Shown here: piece after piece, positions 20,801 through 28,151 of the stretch | Layout of the letters: each line of letters starts with the position of its first letter | Position numbering within the stretch: position 1 is the stretch's first letter | NCBI GenBank assembly: GCA_022414725.1 | Contig: CM039462.1 | Span: 72,004,493-72,068,492, forward strand | Direction of reading: 5' to 3' | Source of the DNA: Microglena sp. YARC | Taxonomy: Eukaryota; Chlorophyta; Chlorophyceae; Chlamydomonadales; Chlamydomonadaceae | Length of the DNA: 64,000 bases | Notes under the pieces: generated by a model | Database searches by the model: none | Seen by the model: only the letters and a program-made list of their open reading frames with translations | What the model was told of the DNA's origin: nothing | Translations under genes and position numbers: made by a program

Positions 20801-22108
20801 TATGTAAGCCATCTTTTTGTAAGTCACTTTTTTGTAAGTTTACTCTTTGGTATGTTACATTTTTTGCAAGCCGCCTTTTTGTAAGTTACTTTTTTGTCAG
20901 CCACCTGTTTTTAAGTTACTTTTTCAAAGTTACTTTTGTGTCAGCCACCTTTTTGTACGTTACTTTTTTGTAAGTTACTTTTTTTGTAAGCCACCTGTTT
21001 GTATGTTACATCAGCATTTGCCTTGCTTTACTTTGCTTTGTTTGTGTTTTTTTGTTATGCTTTGTTTAAATCAAATCAAATCGTGCCATTCCAAACCAAA
21101 AAGAACGAAACCAATCAAAAACGAACCAAAACGGACCAAAACGGACCAAAACGAACCAAAACAAACCAAAACGAACCAAAACGCACGGCACAAAAAAAAA
21201 AAAAAAAACCCAACCCAATCAGGGTACTTCATATGGCCGAATTGGCCAGCGCTTTAGCGCACTTGAAAACAAAAAAACTGCGCTTTGTAGTGCAAAAAGC
21301 GCAAAAAATGCTTGCAGGGCCCACAAGGGGTTGCAAAAAACTGCGCTTGAAGCGCAGAGGGGGTCAAAAAGTCAGCGCTCAAAAGCGCAAAAGCGCGCGC
21401 TTTGAATTACCCTGAACCCAATACGTTGACCGCTTTGAGTATAAGTTCCACCACCCAGGGCAGAAGCAAATCCAGTTGCTTACCAGATTCAAGGACATGG
21501 ACTTCGTTGAGTTAGACGAGAGCAGCAGAGTCCTATCGTTCCACATAACACACCCCAACGCAACCCAACCCATCCCAACCCAACGCAACCCAACCCAACC
21601 CAACCTAACCCAACCCAACCCAACCCAACCCAACCCAACCCTACCCAACACAATCCAACCCAACCCAACCCAACCCAACCCAACCCTACCCAACACAACA
21701 CAATCCAACACAACACAACACAACCCAACCCAACCCAACCCAACACAACCCAAACCCAACCCAACCCAACCCAACCCAACCCAACCCAACGCAACCCAAC
21801 CCATCCCAACCCAACCCAACCCAACCCAACAGGTATACGTTGACCGCTTTGAGTACAAGTTCCACCACCCAGGGCAGAAGCAAATCCAGATGCTGATGAG
21901 ATTTAAGGACATGGACTCTGTCAGGTTAGACGAGAGCAGCAGAATCCTATCGTTCCATATTACACAGCCCCTCCCAGCATGCTTTGCAGGGGAGTACGAC
22001 CCCTCTAACAGGGCGCATATGCTTAGCTTCCAATTTGTATTGATGGAAGAGATGCTCACATTCAAGAGCAGCTTTGCTTCTGTCCCATTTCTTCAACGAT
22101 TGGGGTAG
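9077..22108 (+). CDS. Gene 2: unrecognised 272-aa protein, 7 exons
   Basis: Exons 9077-9137, 11757-11826, 14103-14198, 16254-16333, 19768-19849, 20550-20703 and 21833-22108 sum to 819 nt, exactly 273 codons, with agreeing phase at all six junctions and GT-AG borders. The N-terminal ~100 residues are Ser/Thr/Pro-rich and basic (RSTPVTTPLAPAPR, SRAPPPTKRAPA), probably disordered. A helical linker (VQIKKMNEIGENFKKALSSG) leads to a compact C-terminal region with PVAKAMCKNFVVGKV, VYVDRFEYKFHHPGQK, MLMRFKDMDSVRLDE and VPFLQRLG. I do not recognise the family; the C-terminal part could be a PH-like or other beta-rich domain (inference). All internal splice boundaries are flanked by junction copies. 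Confidence 0.75.
9138..9895 (+). repeat. Gene 2 intron 1 donor-proximal array
   Basis: About nine copies of a 77-101-bp unit with GGTACATAATCGCACCATTA, TTATCACTAAACAGGTAGAT and GTACAGGTATATTAACAGG. The unit starts with the intron head GGTACAGGTACATAATCGC, so it is intron-head amplification with little exon. Confidence 0.9.
9896..10284. other. No gene or clear repeat seen
   Basis: Intron 1 of gene 2. It contains a short TTAGGGTTTAGG telomere-like motif at about 9987 and ATCATATGATATCAT-type palindromic words at 10050-10150. Confidence 0.4.
10285..10835. repeat. TATTATATGTA-type AT-rich satellite
   Basis: Long tract of ATTATATTATATGTATGTAT variants with two ~130-bp near-identical sub-blocks (both contain TTACAGATATGTATTAT). 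Self-complementary words allow hairpins. It lies in intron 1 of gene 2. Confidence 0.9.
10890..10975 (+). repeat. SINE-D copy
   Basis: Family with GGTGGTTAGCCCCAGTGCAA, CCTCACGCCTTGTA and AAGGCGTACTATTTATTTAT; the TTTA tail marks the 3' end. Other copies are at 29391, 30617 and 30738, with tails at 24225, 24385 and 24490. Confidence 0.65.
11096..11240. repeat. (CTAA)n microsatellite
   Basis: About 33 copies of ACTA with CTGA and CCAA interruptions. Confidence 0.95.
11336..11480 (+). repeat. SINE-B family, reference copy
   Basis: Conserved blocks ATCACTGTAGCACAAACTCA, TTTGGGGTTCA, TCAGTG, GGCAAGTCCCTTTAGCC, TTTGGCTACC and GGACTGTAACAACAT, then a CATA-type tail. Copies at 29038, 46995, 17120 (partial), 50310 (minus) and 57795 (minus). 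In several copies the tail has grown into a long (CATA)n tract. Confidence 0.65.
11515..11640. repeat. CCTAAACC telomere-like degenerate tract
   Basis: CCTAAACCCTAAACCCACCTTAACC-like words, mostly CCACCTAAACC. They are orientation-reversed relative to the tract at 6858 and interstitial. Confidence 0.5.
11757..11826 (+). CDS. Gene 2 exon 2
   Basis: Acceptor CACCACAG|GGACTG preceded by an extreme C-rich tract; donor CCCCCAG|GTGACAG. Encodes TVSLSSSTRRSTPVTTPLAP. Confidence 0.7.
12001..12060 (+). repeat. Gene 2 intron 2 donor-junction copy
   Basis: TTACTCCAGCCCCCAG|GTGACAGCAGTCGTTAGATC repeats the exon 2 tail and donor of 11812-11870; GT is kept. Confidence 0.8.
12117..13065. repeat. 24-bp minisatellite, ~39 copies
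   Basis: Unit GGCCTGTACTGCATCATGTATAAA with TACA/TATA variants. Because 24 is a multiple of 3, long frames stay open on both strands (369 and 343 codons). Each contains only the same 8-residue word and no start context, and the tract sits inside intron 2 of gene 2, so I do not call it coding. Confidence 0.9.
13315..14102 (+). repeat. Gene 2 intron 2 acceptor-junction array
   Basis: Nine copies (period ~80-100 bp) of a C-rich tract, CCCAG, then GCCCATCGTGCTAGCCCCTG and CACTCACACACAC. Each repeats the acceptor and the first ~25 nt of exon 3, which in the real exon reads GCCCACCATACCATCCCCTG. AG is kept in every copy. Confidence 0.9.
14103..14198 (+). CDS. Gene 2 exon 3, flanked by arrays on both sides
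   Basis: Acceptor ACCCTCAG|GCCC and donor CTTCTCAG|GTGCGC. Encodes PTIPSPAPAAAKSISEIASI then TAGLSDTDALL. Nine acceptor copies lie before it and twelve donor copies after it. Confidence 0.8.
14199..15660 (+). repeat. Gene 2 intron 3 donor-junction array (12 copies)
   Basis: The exon 3 tail (CACTGCAGGCCTGAGTGACA then CAGATGCTCTTCTCAG) plus GTGCGCATGAATGTGTAAAT recurs at about 14275, 14385, 14465, 14565, 14657, 14755, 14940, 15035, 15127, 15325, 15407 and 15600. About eight keep AG|GT. Spacers are (AAAT)n-like, and two copies carry a related ~95-nt insert ending AGCAGGCTATCCTGCT. Each copy also has an upstream CACTGCAG, so it looks like a small exon with both splice sites. Confidence 0.92.
15663..16150. 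repeat. GGGCAATGCAAAGGGTGGGG repeats and G homopolymers
   Basis: Imperfect ~35-bp units at 15663-15960 and a diverged copy at 16080-16150, with G runs of up to 30. It lies in intron 3 of gene 2. Confidence 0.85.
16254..16333 (+). CDS. Gene 2 exon 4
   Basis: Acceptor TTCCCTACAG|AGAAATG; donor CCTGCAA|GTAAGT. Encodes EMKAKAFAKSASLRSRAPPP then TKRAPA. Confidence 0.75.
16334..16690 (+). repeat. Gene 2 intron 4 donor-junction copies (2)
   Basis: AGAGCCCCCGCATGTAAGTATCGTC at 16530 and CGAGCCTCTGCAAGTAAGTATC at 16645 repeat the exon 4 tail plus GTAAGTATCATCAAATTAAA. GTAAGT is intact in both. Confidence 0.85.
16690..17112. repeat. GATAT repeats and a 56-bp tandem repeat
   Basis: ATATGATATGATATG words at 16690-16830, then about four copies of ATGCTAGGCCACATCATGAT plus GCTAGACCATGCCTTAGGAT at 16920-17100. 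It lies in intron 4 of gene 2. Confidence 0.85.
17120..17280 (+). repeat. SINE-B 3' part with expanded (CATA)n tail
   Basis: GGTAAGTCCCTgTAGCCTATTTGGCCTACCCC then CTAGACTGCAACATACAT followed by ~80 nt of CATA. This shows the SINE tail seeding a microsatellite. Confidence 0.6.
17540..17945. repeat. Compound (CTG)n array
   Basis: Eight blocks of 6-12 CTG/GCT triplets separated by a constant AGTACCCATCCTAGTGACAT word. All three plus frames and two minus frames stay open through most of it. Phase places it inside intron 4 of gene 2, not in coding sequence. Upstream, 17367-17400 and 17490-17530 carry two related CTAGC(c/g)GGT(c/a)AAGG copies. Confidence 0.9.
18450..18510 (+). repeat. Family T left-end fragment
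   Basis: TTCTTTTCGGCTACAAGCAT then AGCTCCTAGGCAGCTCTCTGAGACTGCC matches the left terminal repeat of family T; the right end is absent. Confidence 0.5.
18790..19085. repeat. ~66-bp tandem repeat GAAATTGAAATCGAAAC
   Basis: Four copies of AAACAAACTGAAATTGAAGT, TGAAATCGAAACACACTGAA and GTCGAAATTGAAAT. It lies in intron 4 of gene 2. Confidence 0.85.
19768..19849 (+). CDS. Gene 2 exon 5
   Basis: Acceptor CAATTCAG|AGCC; donor CAGAG|GTGAGA. Encodes PQVQSKNSDISQSPKNKPEV then DEAFRQ. Its phase joins directly to exon 4, placing the CTG-repeat tract (17540) in the intron. Confidence 0.75.
19880..20370 (+). repeat. Gene 2 intron 5 acceptor-junction copies
   Basis: CCCAGTGTGGATGACCAAATGAACTTAC occurs near 19893 and 19995. 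Weaker GATTGGATGGCCAAATGAAC forms are near 20115 and 20218, and the longest copy (20312-20370) encodes VDDQIKEMNKIGENFKKA. They lie between exon 5 and the real exon 6 acceptor at 20549. Confidence 0.85.
20550..20703 (+). CDS. Gene 2 exon 6
   Basis: Acceptor CACTCGCAG|A; donor CTTTTT|GTAAGT. Encodes LDVQIKKMNEIGENFKKALS then SGVDEGPPVAKAMCKNFVVG. A shorter diverged copy of its first ~60 nt at 20312-20370 (VDDQIKEMNKIGENFKKAMG) could be an alternative exon head. Confidence 0.75.
20704..21010 (+). repeat. Gene 2 intron 6 donor-junction array
   Basis: About 15-18 copies of a 14-20-bp unit, CTTTTT|GTAAGTTAC, including the first six exon bases. Most keep GTAAGT; variants read GTACGTTAC, GTCAGCCAC and GTATGTTAC. 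It is the shortest-period array in the window. Confidence 0.9.
21220..21414 (+). mobile_element. hAT-type MITE, GCGC-rich family, perfect TSD
   Basis: Starts CAGGGTACTTC and ends GAATTACCCTG, flanked by identical 8-bp AACCCAAT at 21212-21219 and 21415-21422. The interior is built of AAAGCGC/GCGCTTT words that fold on themselves. CAGGG ends and an 8-bp target duplication are the hallmarks of hAT transposons; at 195 bp with no frame it is non-autonomous. Located in intron 6 of gene 2. Confidence 0.85.
21415..21832 (+). repeat. Gene 2 exon 7 head copy followed by (CCCAA)n
   Basis: 21420-21560 copies exon 7 (VDRFEYKFHHPGQKQIQ…, …LDESSRVLSFHIT) without its own acceptor. About 280 nt of CCCAA units then run up to the real acceptor and form its pyrimidine-rich tract. 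Confidence 0.9.
21833..22108 (+). CDS. Gene 2 exon 7 (terminal)
   Basis: Acceptor CCCAACAG|GTATACG after ~280 nt of CCCAA repeats; open to TAG at 22106. Encodes VYVDRFEYKFHHPGQKQIQM and ends SFASVPFLQRLG. An exon-head copy precedes it (21415-21560) and several exon-tail copies follow it. Confidence 0.75.
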   Translation, partial: VYVDRFEYKFHHPGQKQIQMLMRFKDMDSVRLDESSRILSFHITQPLPACFAGEYDPSNRAHMLSFQFVLMEEMLTFKSSFASVPFLQRLG

Positions 22109-23480
22109 GCTGGGCAGTATGACCCGTGTAACCTGGCGCATATGCTTAGCTTCCAATTTGCATCTATAGAAGAGATGCTCATGTTCAAGAGTAGCTTTGC
22201 TTCTGTCCCATTTCTTCAACGATTGGGGTAGGAAGTTTTCTAGTAAACTGCTAGGCCACACTGGAGCAGCAATTGAAATTGAAATTGTTACATCCGTGTA
22301 ATACATTCACTCACAGGACGTGAAGTTAAGGACACCATAGCGTAAGCCGGAGCTAGCTATAGTCACCGTTGGAGCAGCACAGTATTAACGTTCCACATTA
22401 CACAGCCCCTCCCAGCTTTCTTTGCAAGGGAGCACGATCCCTCTAACAGGGCGCTTATGCTTACCTTCCAATTTACATCGATGGAAGAGATGCTCACATT
22501 CAAGAGTAGCTTTGCCTCTGTCCCATTTCTTCAACGATTGGGGTAGGAAGTTGCTAGTCAACTGCTAGGCCACACTGGAGCAGCAGAGTATTAACGTTCC
22601 ATATAACACAGCCCCTCCCAGCTTGCTTGGATGGGCAGTACGACCCCCCTAATAGAGCACCCATGCTAAGCTTCCAATTTGCATCGATGGATGAGATGCT
22701 TACGTTCAAGAGTAGCTTTGCCTCTGTCCCATTTCTGCAACGATTGGGGTAGGCTGGGCAGTACGACCCTTCTAATAGGGCGCATATGCTTAGCTACCAC
22801 TTTGCATTGATGGACGAGATGCTCACGTTCAAGGATAGCTTTGCCGCTGTCCCATTTCAACGATTGGAGTAGGAAGTTGCTTGTCAACTGCTTGGCCACA
22901 CTGGAGCAGCAGAGTATTAACGTTCCACATTACACAGCCCCTCCCAGCTTGCTTCGATGGGCAGTACAACCCCTCTAACAGGGCGCATATGCTTAGCTTC
23001 CAATTTGCATCGATGGAAGAGATGCTCACGATCAAGGGTAGCTTTGCCTCTGTCCCATTTCTGCAACGATTAGGGTAGGCTGGGCAGTACGACCCCTCTA
23101 ATAGGGCACATCTGCTTAGCTTCCAATTTGCATTGATGGAAGAGATGCCTACGTTCAGGGGAAGAAGCTCATTCTGGGAGAGAAGCAAATGGTCAGGGGA
23201 ATGGTTCTGGGCCATCGGAGGATCCGCCACTGACATATGTGGAGGGTTGGGAACTCCCATGTTAACACGGGACCCACCATGGCTGATGAAGGGGTGATCA
23301 TCTCCCACCGTGTCCTCCCACTCAGGAGGGGGCTCTTCTGTAGCGACAAAATCAGCAATGCGAGCCCAGAAATCAGCCACAGCAAGTGCTCCAGCCGGCT
23401 CTGAGATTCGCATTGATGGAAGAGATGCCTACGTTCAACAGTAGATTTGTCGCTGTCCCATTTCAACGATTAGAGTAGGA
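22109..23480 (+). repeat. Tandem copies of the gene 2 C-terminal exon tail
   Basis: The final ~145 nt of exon 7 recurs in whole or part at about 22120, 22380, 22590, 22755, 22915, 23080 and 23410. Units encode variants of DPSNRAHMLSFQFASMEEML and FASVPFLQRLG-stop. Long copies start at CAGAGTATTAACGTTCCA. An inverted copy lies 8 kb away at 31475-31620. Confidence 0.9.
23157..23406 (-). mobile_element. Internal LINE fragment patch
   Basis: About 250 bp nearly identical to 27183-27432, coding on the minus strand (GALAVADFWARIADFVATEE…). It lacks both ends of the LINE and lies between two copies of a 28-nt exon-tail word (GCATTGATGGAAGAGATGCC…) at ~23131 and ~23411. Confidence 0.7.
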
Positions 23481-23644
23481 AGTTGCTAGGCAACTGCTAG
23501 GCCACACTGGAGTTCATGAGAGCCAATAATTCCCCCTGTTGGATAATTCCCCCTGTTGGATAATTCCCCCTGTTGGATAACCAAATGTCTCTCTGGAGGT
23601 GCAGCGCACACACCGACCTCACACACTGCGTTCACGTTTGACGG

Positions 23645-23735
23645 TAGGGCGACCGAAGGGCGACCGAAGGGGGAGTCAAACCCCCAACCCTACATCCTCA
23701 AAGCGACTTGGTGTACCACTACAATAATTGATTCG
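23645..23735 (-). repeat. tRNA-like SINE head
   Basis: On the minus strand GTAGTGGTACACCAAG (D-arm, A-box like) is followed about 25 nt later by GGGGGTTTGACTCCCC (T-arm, B-box like). No intact acceptor stem, so a tRNA-derived SINE or pseudogene rather than a tRNA gene. Flanked by two related copies with CTCTCTGgAGGTGC…CACACACCGA (23585, 23772). Confidence 0.5.
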
Positions 23736-23819
23736 CTGAAAGTTGTACCCTGACGGTGTGTGAGCAGCAAATTGCTCTCTGAAGGTGCTGCTCACACACC
23801 GAGTCCCAATCTGTGTTGG

Positions 23820-23940
23820 GGAGTGGGTGGTGGTGGTGATTGTGGGCGGTGGGTGGTGGACTGGTGGTGGGTGATGGTGGTGGTGGTGGGTGATGGTGAG
23901 TGGTGGTGGTGGTGGGTGAAGGTGAGTGGTGGTTTCACAC
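23820..23940. repeat. (GGTGGT)n low-complexity tract
   Basis: Imperfect GGTGGTGG and GGTGATGG words. Confidence 0.85.
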
Positions 23941-24129
23941 TGTGTTTACGTTCGACGGCAGCTTAAGCTCTGATTGGGCTCACAAGCTGGTTTAGGGTTG
24001 CAGCTTGAACTAGAACTTGTTTTAGGGTTGCAGCAATCACGCGAACTCGACCCGTATGAAATCCGCTATTTCGCTATGCGATGCTGAAGAAATCCAGACA
24101 TCCATTCATTATTTCATTTTGCTTTTATG

Positions 24130-24530
24130 GAGATGGACGAGGCATCACGGACTGACGGTGTCTCCTGAAGAACTTGAACTAGAACTTGAACTTGAAGAGC
24201 CTGTTAGACTGTAAGTATAATTAAATATATAAATAAATAGTACGCCTTATTCAGGGCGCCAGGGACTGACGGTGTCTCCTGAAGAGCCTGGACTAGAGCT
24301 TGAACTTTAACGTGAAGTGCCTTAAGTCCTGAACTAGAACTTTAACTTTAACGTGAAGTGCCTGAAGAGCCTGTTTTATTGGAAGTATAAATAAATAAAT
24401 AAATAGTCAGCCTTATAACAAGGCATCACGGACTGACGGTGTCTATTGAAGAACTTTAACTTTACATGCCTGTTTGACTGGACGTATAAATACATTTAAA
24501 TATATAGTACGCCTTATTCCCATAACCCAC
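24130..24530. repeat. Three ~130-bp copies with SINE-D tail
   Basis: Each copy has CA(C/G)GGACTGACGGTGTCT(C/A), a GAACTTGAACT or ACTTTAACTTTAAC run, GCCTGTT(A/T)GACTG and then AAATAAATAGTACGCCTTAT, the reverse-complement SINE-D end. Confidence 0.7.
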
Positions 24531-25285
24531 CCATGGCCTGTGTCCTGCGACGCAATCAACCCACTGAAGCTGCATCTGCGACGCAACGGACCCTTCAACG
24601 TTCCTTCAACGTTGCGTTTGCGACGCAGGACGCAGTTTCCTGAACAACCCTGGTTTACCCGTCTAGTTTTTGTTGTTTTTACCTGTTCTGCATACAACAC
24701 CCACTGTCCAATTTTTAAACAGGAAGCATGAGGGATTTTTAGGCACACCCGCAAACCTTGAAAGCAAACAAAGGGCACAAATTCCATAAAAGCAAGCACA
24801 TTAACTTAAGGCGGAAGGGAAAGCGGACAGGGGAGGGATGCCAAGGCAGGCGATCCAGAGCACCAAGCCCAACAAACACAAGAGAGGAGGTCCGAACCAA
24901 AATATATATAAAGTCCCTCCAAAGCACCCGCTAAGAGCAATAAATGAAATAAAATAAATAAATATCAATCGAAATCGATAGAATTCAGAATTAATTTCAT
25001 TTCATTCGGGACGCGCCACCAGGCGCCCTTAATATATAAAGTCCCTCCAAAGCACCCGCTAAGAGCAAATGTAAATGCAGCGAGAATGCCCTTGAAAGGA
25101 AAAAGGCGCTAGTCAAACTAGCATCACCATCGTGCAGAACGTGGACCAGAGTGCCTAGGAGAATACCACGACCAAAACGGCAGGAAGCGCTCAAGCGCCA
25201 TGCCAATATAGAATACGCGGGGATCAAATGACTATTTGACTAGAGTGCCCCCCTAAAAATCTTATGACAACCAAAGAAAAAAGGA
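24531..25285. other. Intergenic, weak repeats only
   Basis: GCGACGCA-type words at 24545-24640 resemble the interior of the MITE at 28699. AATATATAAAGTCCCTCCAA plus AGCACCCGCTAAGAGCAA occurs twice (24900, 25030). No supportable gene. Confidence 0.4.
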
Positions 25286-25417
25286 AGAAAGATTACAAGG
25301 AGCTCATGTCCTAGCAGTGAGACTACAACGCCCCAAAGCCGGACTCGACAAACCACTCGCTGTCTCCCGGCAACAGGGCTCGAATTCCCGTCGCTGAACC
25401 AAGTGAAGGGCACGGGC

Positions 25418-25470
<53 letters not shown>
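25286..25470 (-). repeat. tRNA-derived SINE with (GA)n
   Basis: On the minus strand a B-box-like GGAATTCGAGCCC lies inside a tRNA-like segment. It is followed by CACTGCTAGGACATGAGCTC and ends TTGTAATCTTTCTTCC. A second, headless copy is at 27480-27560, and 3' ends TGTAATCTTCTTCTTC are at 26428. A pure (GA)23 tract sits at its 5' side. Confidence 0.6.
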
Positions 25471-25472
<2 letters not shown>

Positions 25473-25603
25473 CGTTTCATAAATAGTAGGGTGCCCTGGC
25501 GGGTCCCCTGGAGGTCGGCCCAGGTGGTGGTGTAATGTTCGTCAAGCAGCAGTGGCAGCTTCCTTGGTGAAAGATGCACAAGCAGGTGCTTCCTTATCCG
25601 AGA

Positions 25604-25785
25604 GAGGATATAGTTACATACTCAGCAAAAATCAATGCCGAGACTGAACAGCGCCGAGGCAGCTGGACAGTTTTATAACAGTGAGGGTTTGGGCAACATA
25701 CCCCTCAGAACCTGGTCCAGAAGGTGACCTCCAAAAAAGCGTACGAAAGAGCAAAAAAAAGGCTTGACAACAAGCAATGCGAACT
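25604..25785 (-). mobile_element. 5'-truncated LINE copy
   Basis: Shares the 3' end of the LINE at 26464 (…GCCGAGAC…GGATATAG on the plus strand) and stops at 25785, inside the 3' UTR. Confidence 0.75.
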
Positions 25786-26189
25786 ATATCCGTACAATCC
25801 GTACGGATATCCTTATTCGTACAATTTAATATTTGGGGGGTCAAGAATCGATATAGCATGGCATGGCATTATTATTCAAATTGGTGGCCTGTAAGGCTCA
25901 TGCACTTAATAGCTCATAGACTCCCCGAAGTTCCATGGAGGCCGGTGCAGCAACTCCCGAGGCTACTGCGCAACCTGCAGGAACTAGTGCGAAACAGCAG
26001 ATTTCCTTGTCAAGCACAATGCGCTGATGCAATGAGCTGCGAGAGGCACGGAGATGCGAATTTCCAAAGGGGGGATCGTAGACATGCTCCAGGTCCCTAG
26101 ATTGAGTCCACAGGACAGGAGGGAAACGACAAATGAAAGCGCCGCGTCCACAGTCCGCAACCCTGAAATCCGGACTCGAAAAAGTGCCC

Positions 26190-26285
26190 TCCGAGGTAAT
26201 CCGCCCCCGACGGGAATCGAACTCGAGTCGCTTAGATGCCAGGGCAGCCAGTTTAACCGGCTAATTTCACCGGTTTTTTCGACCA
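26190..26285 (-). repeat. tRNA-like SINE head
   Basis: Minus strand: TTAGCCGGTTAAACTGGC (A-box/D-arm like), GCATCTAAGCGAC, then GAGTTCGATTCCCGTC (B-box/T-arm). The stems are imperfect, so a tRNA-derived SINE head rather than a functional tRNA. Confidence 0.55.
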
Positions 26286-26463
26286 AATGTGAGAATTGTG
26301 AAGAAATCGCGTAACTATCGCACAGATCTGAGCTCCCTAGGGGCCCGACCAACTCAACAAAAAACCCCTAAAAAAAAAAAAAAACGGGCTAAAGAGAGAG
26401 AGAGGGTTTGTTACAAAATCGGGCTAAGAGAAGAAGAAGAAGATTACAATGGGCACTAAGAGA

Positions 26464-27456
26464 GAGAGAGGATATAGTTACATACTCAGCAAAAATCAAT
26501 GCCGAGACTGAACAGCGCCGAGGCAGCTGGACAGTTTTATAACAGTGAGGGTTTGGGCAACATACCCCTCAGAACCTGATCCAGGAGGTGACCTCCAAAA
26601 AAGCATACGAAAGAGCAAATAAAAGGCTTGACAACAAGCAATGCGAACTACAAAGGCATAGAGAAACTAGCGAATTAAGAGTATATAGTAGAAGGGCTAA
26701 GAGTTGCCGAGGCCTGAAAAGCGAGATTCTACAAGAAGACGTGAAGGACAAAAGGCACAGGAAAATCACCAAACAAACAAGGAGAGAGGCATAGAGCTCT
26801 AAAAAGGCGGCCTTAACACTCCCTATCTAAAGGCAAACACAAGGCCAAGCCGTCAGCCAAAACGCCAAAAGGAAAAGCACAGCTAAGAAAGGACACTTAA
26901 CAACCTAAGCAGAACTACTAACACGATAAAAAGTGTGAGGAAAAGCGAAAGACCAAGACCAGCGGGGAAAATCTAAGAGAGTCCAAAGCCTATCTGTCAA
27001 GAAACCATCAAGCTTAAGGACGGAGAGAGGGCACAGGAGAGCAGCCAAACAGGTCAAGAGTCAAACGGAGACTCGAGAAGTGAAAACAGAAGCTACCCCC
27101 CATCACCTACACCGCCAGAAACAAGACGGTTGCTACAAAGGGACAAGAACAAATCCAAGCTAGTCATCCAGACTGTCAGGGAGGATCAGGGGAAGAAGCT
27201 CATTCTGGGAGAGAAGCAAATGGTCGGGGGAATGGTCCTGGGCCATCGGAGGATCCGCCACTGACATATGTGGAGGGTTGGGAACTCCCATGTTAACACG
27301 GGACCCACCATGGCTGATGAAGGGGTGATCATCTCCCACCGTGTCCTCCCACTCAGGAGGGGGCTCTTCTGTAGCGACAAAATCAGCAATGCGAGCCCAG
27401 AAATCAGCCACAGCAAGTGCTCCAGCCCGCTCTGAGAGGGGGCGAACAGCTGGCAC
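26464..27456 (-). mobile_element. LINE 3' portion with ORF end
   Basis: A ~0.3-kb coding end (27456-27160) is followed by a ~0.7-kb 3' UTR ending at 26464 in TATAGTTACA-complement and a CTCTCTCTTAG tail. Four other copies share this 3' end but stop at different 5' points, as expected from target-primed reverse transcription. The reverse-transcriptase domain is not in the window, so the clade is unknown. Confidence 0.75.
27160..27456 (-). pseudogene. LINE ORF C-terminal fragment
   Basis: 98 codons ending LILPDSLDD-stop. Acidic and proline-rich (EEPPPEWEDTVGDDHPFISH). Also present, without its last eight codons, in the patch at 23157. No catalytic motif is seen. Confidence 0.65.
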
Positions 27457-27563
27457 CTGAGGAGGTGGAAGGCACTAAGAGCAGAAGATTACAATGGGCA
27501 CTTATCCTGGCAGTGGAAAAACCACCGCCCCCGAAGGAACGGACTCCGAACGACGGACTAAGA

Positions 27564-27990
27564 GAGAGAGGATATAGTAACATACTCAGCAAAAATCAAT
27601 GCCGAGACTGAACAGCGCCGAGGCAGCTGGACAGTTTTATAACAATGGGGTTTTGGGCAACATACCCCTCAGAACCTGGTCCAGGAGGTGACCTCCAAAG
27701 ACTAAGAGAGAGGATATAGTTACATACTCAGCAAAAATCAATGCCGAGACTGAACAGCTCCGAGGCAGCTGGACAGTTTTATAACAGTGAGGGTTTGGGC
27801 AACATACCCCTCAGAACCTGGTCCAGGAGTTGACCTCCAAAAAAGCGTACGAAAGAGCAAAAAAAAAGGCTTGACAACAAGCAATGCGAACTACCAAGGC
27901 ATAGAGAAACTAGCGAATTAAGAGCACTAAGAGACTAAGAGCGAGAGAGAGGATATAGTTACATACTCAGCAAAAATCAATGCCGAGACG
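27564..27990 (-). mobile_element. Three head-to-tail 5'-truncated LINE copies
   Basis: 27564-27700, 27703-27926 and 27945-27990 share the 3' end but begin at different points of the 3' UTR. They are joined through the CTAAGAG tail, as if each inserted into the tail of another. Confidence 0.75.
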
Positions 27991-28078
27991 ATGACTAAGA
28001 GCGCCGCCGTGATCGCCGCACAAATCACAGCGACATTATATTAATAGTAGTGATTTCGAGTAATATTTATGCCAAACG

Positions 28079-28151
28079 TCTCCCTTAGCTCAATTGGTAG
28101 AGCGCCAGACTGTTAATCTTTAAGTCAGCAGTTCGAACCTGCTAGGGAGAG
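28079..28151 (+). tRNA. tRNA-Asn (GUU), possibly degenerate
   Basis: Perfect 7-bp acceptor stem (TCTCCCT/AGGGAGA), D-arm GCTC-AATTGGTA-GAGC, anticodon loop CTGTTAA with GTT, and a perfect 5-bp T-arm around TTCGAAC. No intron; a TTTT lies ~13 nt downstream. The anticodon stem is CCAGA/TCTTT, with two C-T mismatches at 27-43 and 28-42. This is unusual for a working tRNA, so it may be a recent pseudogene or organelle-derived copy. Confidence 0.75.

Noticed and set aside
26190..26285. Functional tRNA gene on the minus strand
   Set aside because: B-box present, but the acceptor and T stems do not pair well; better explained as a SINE head.
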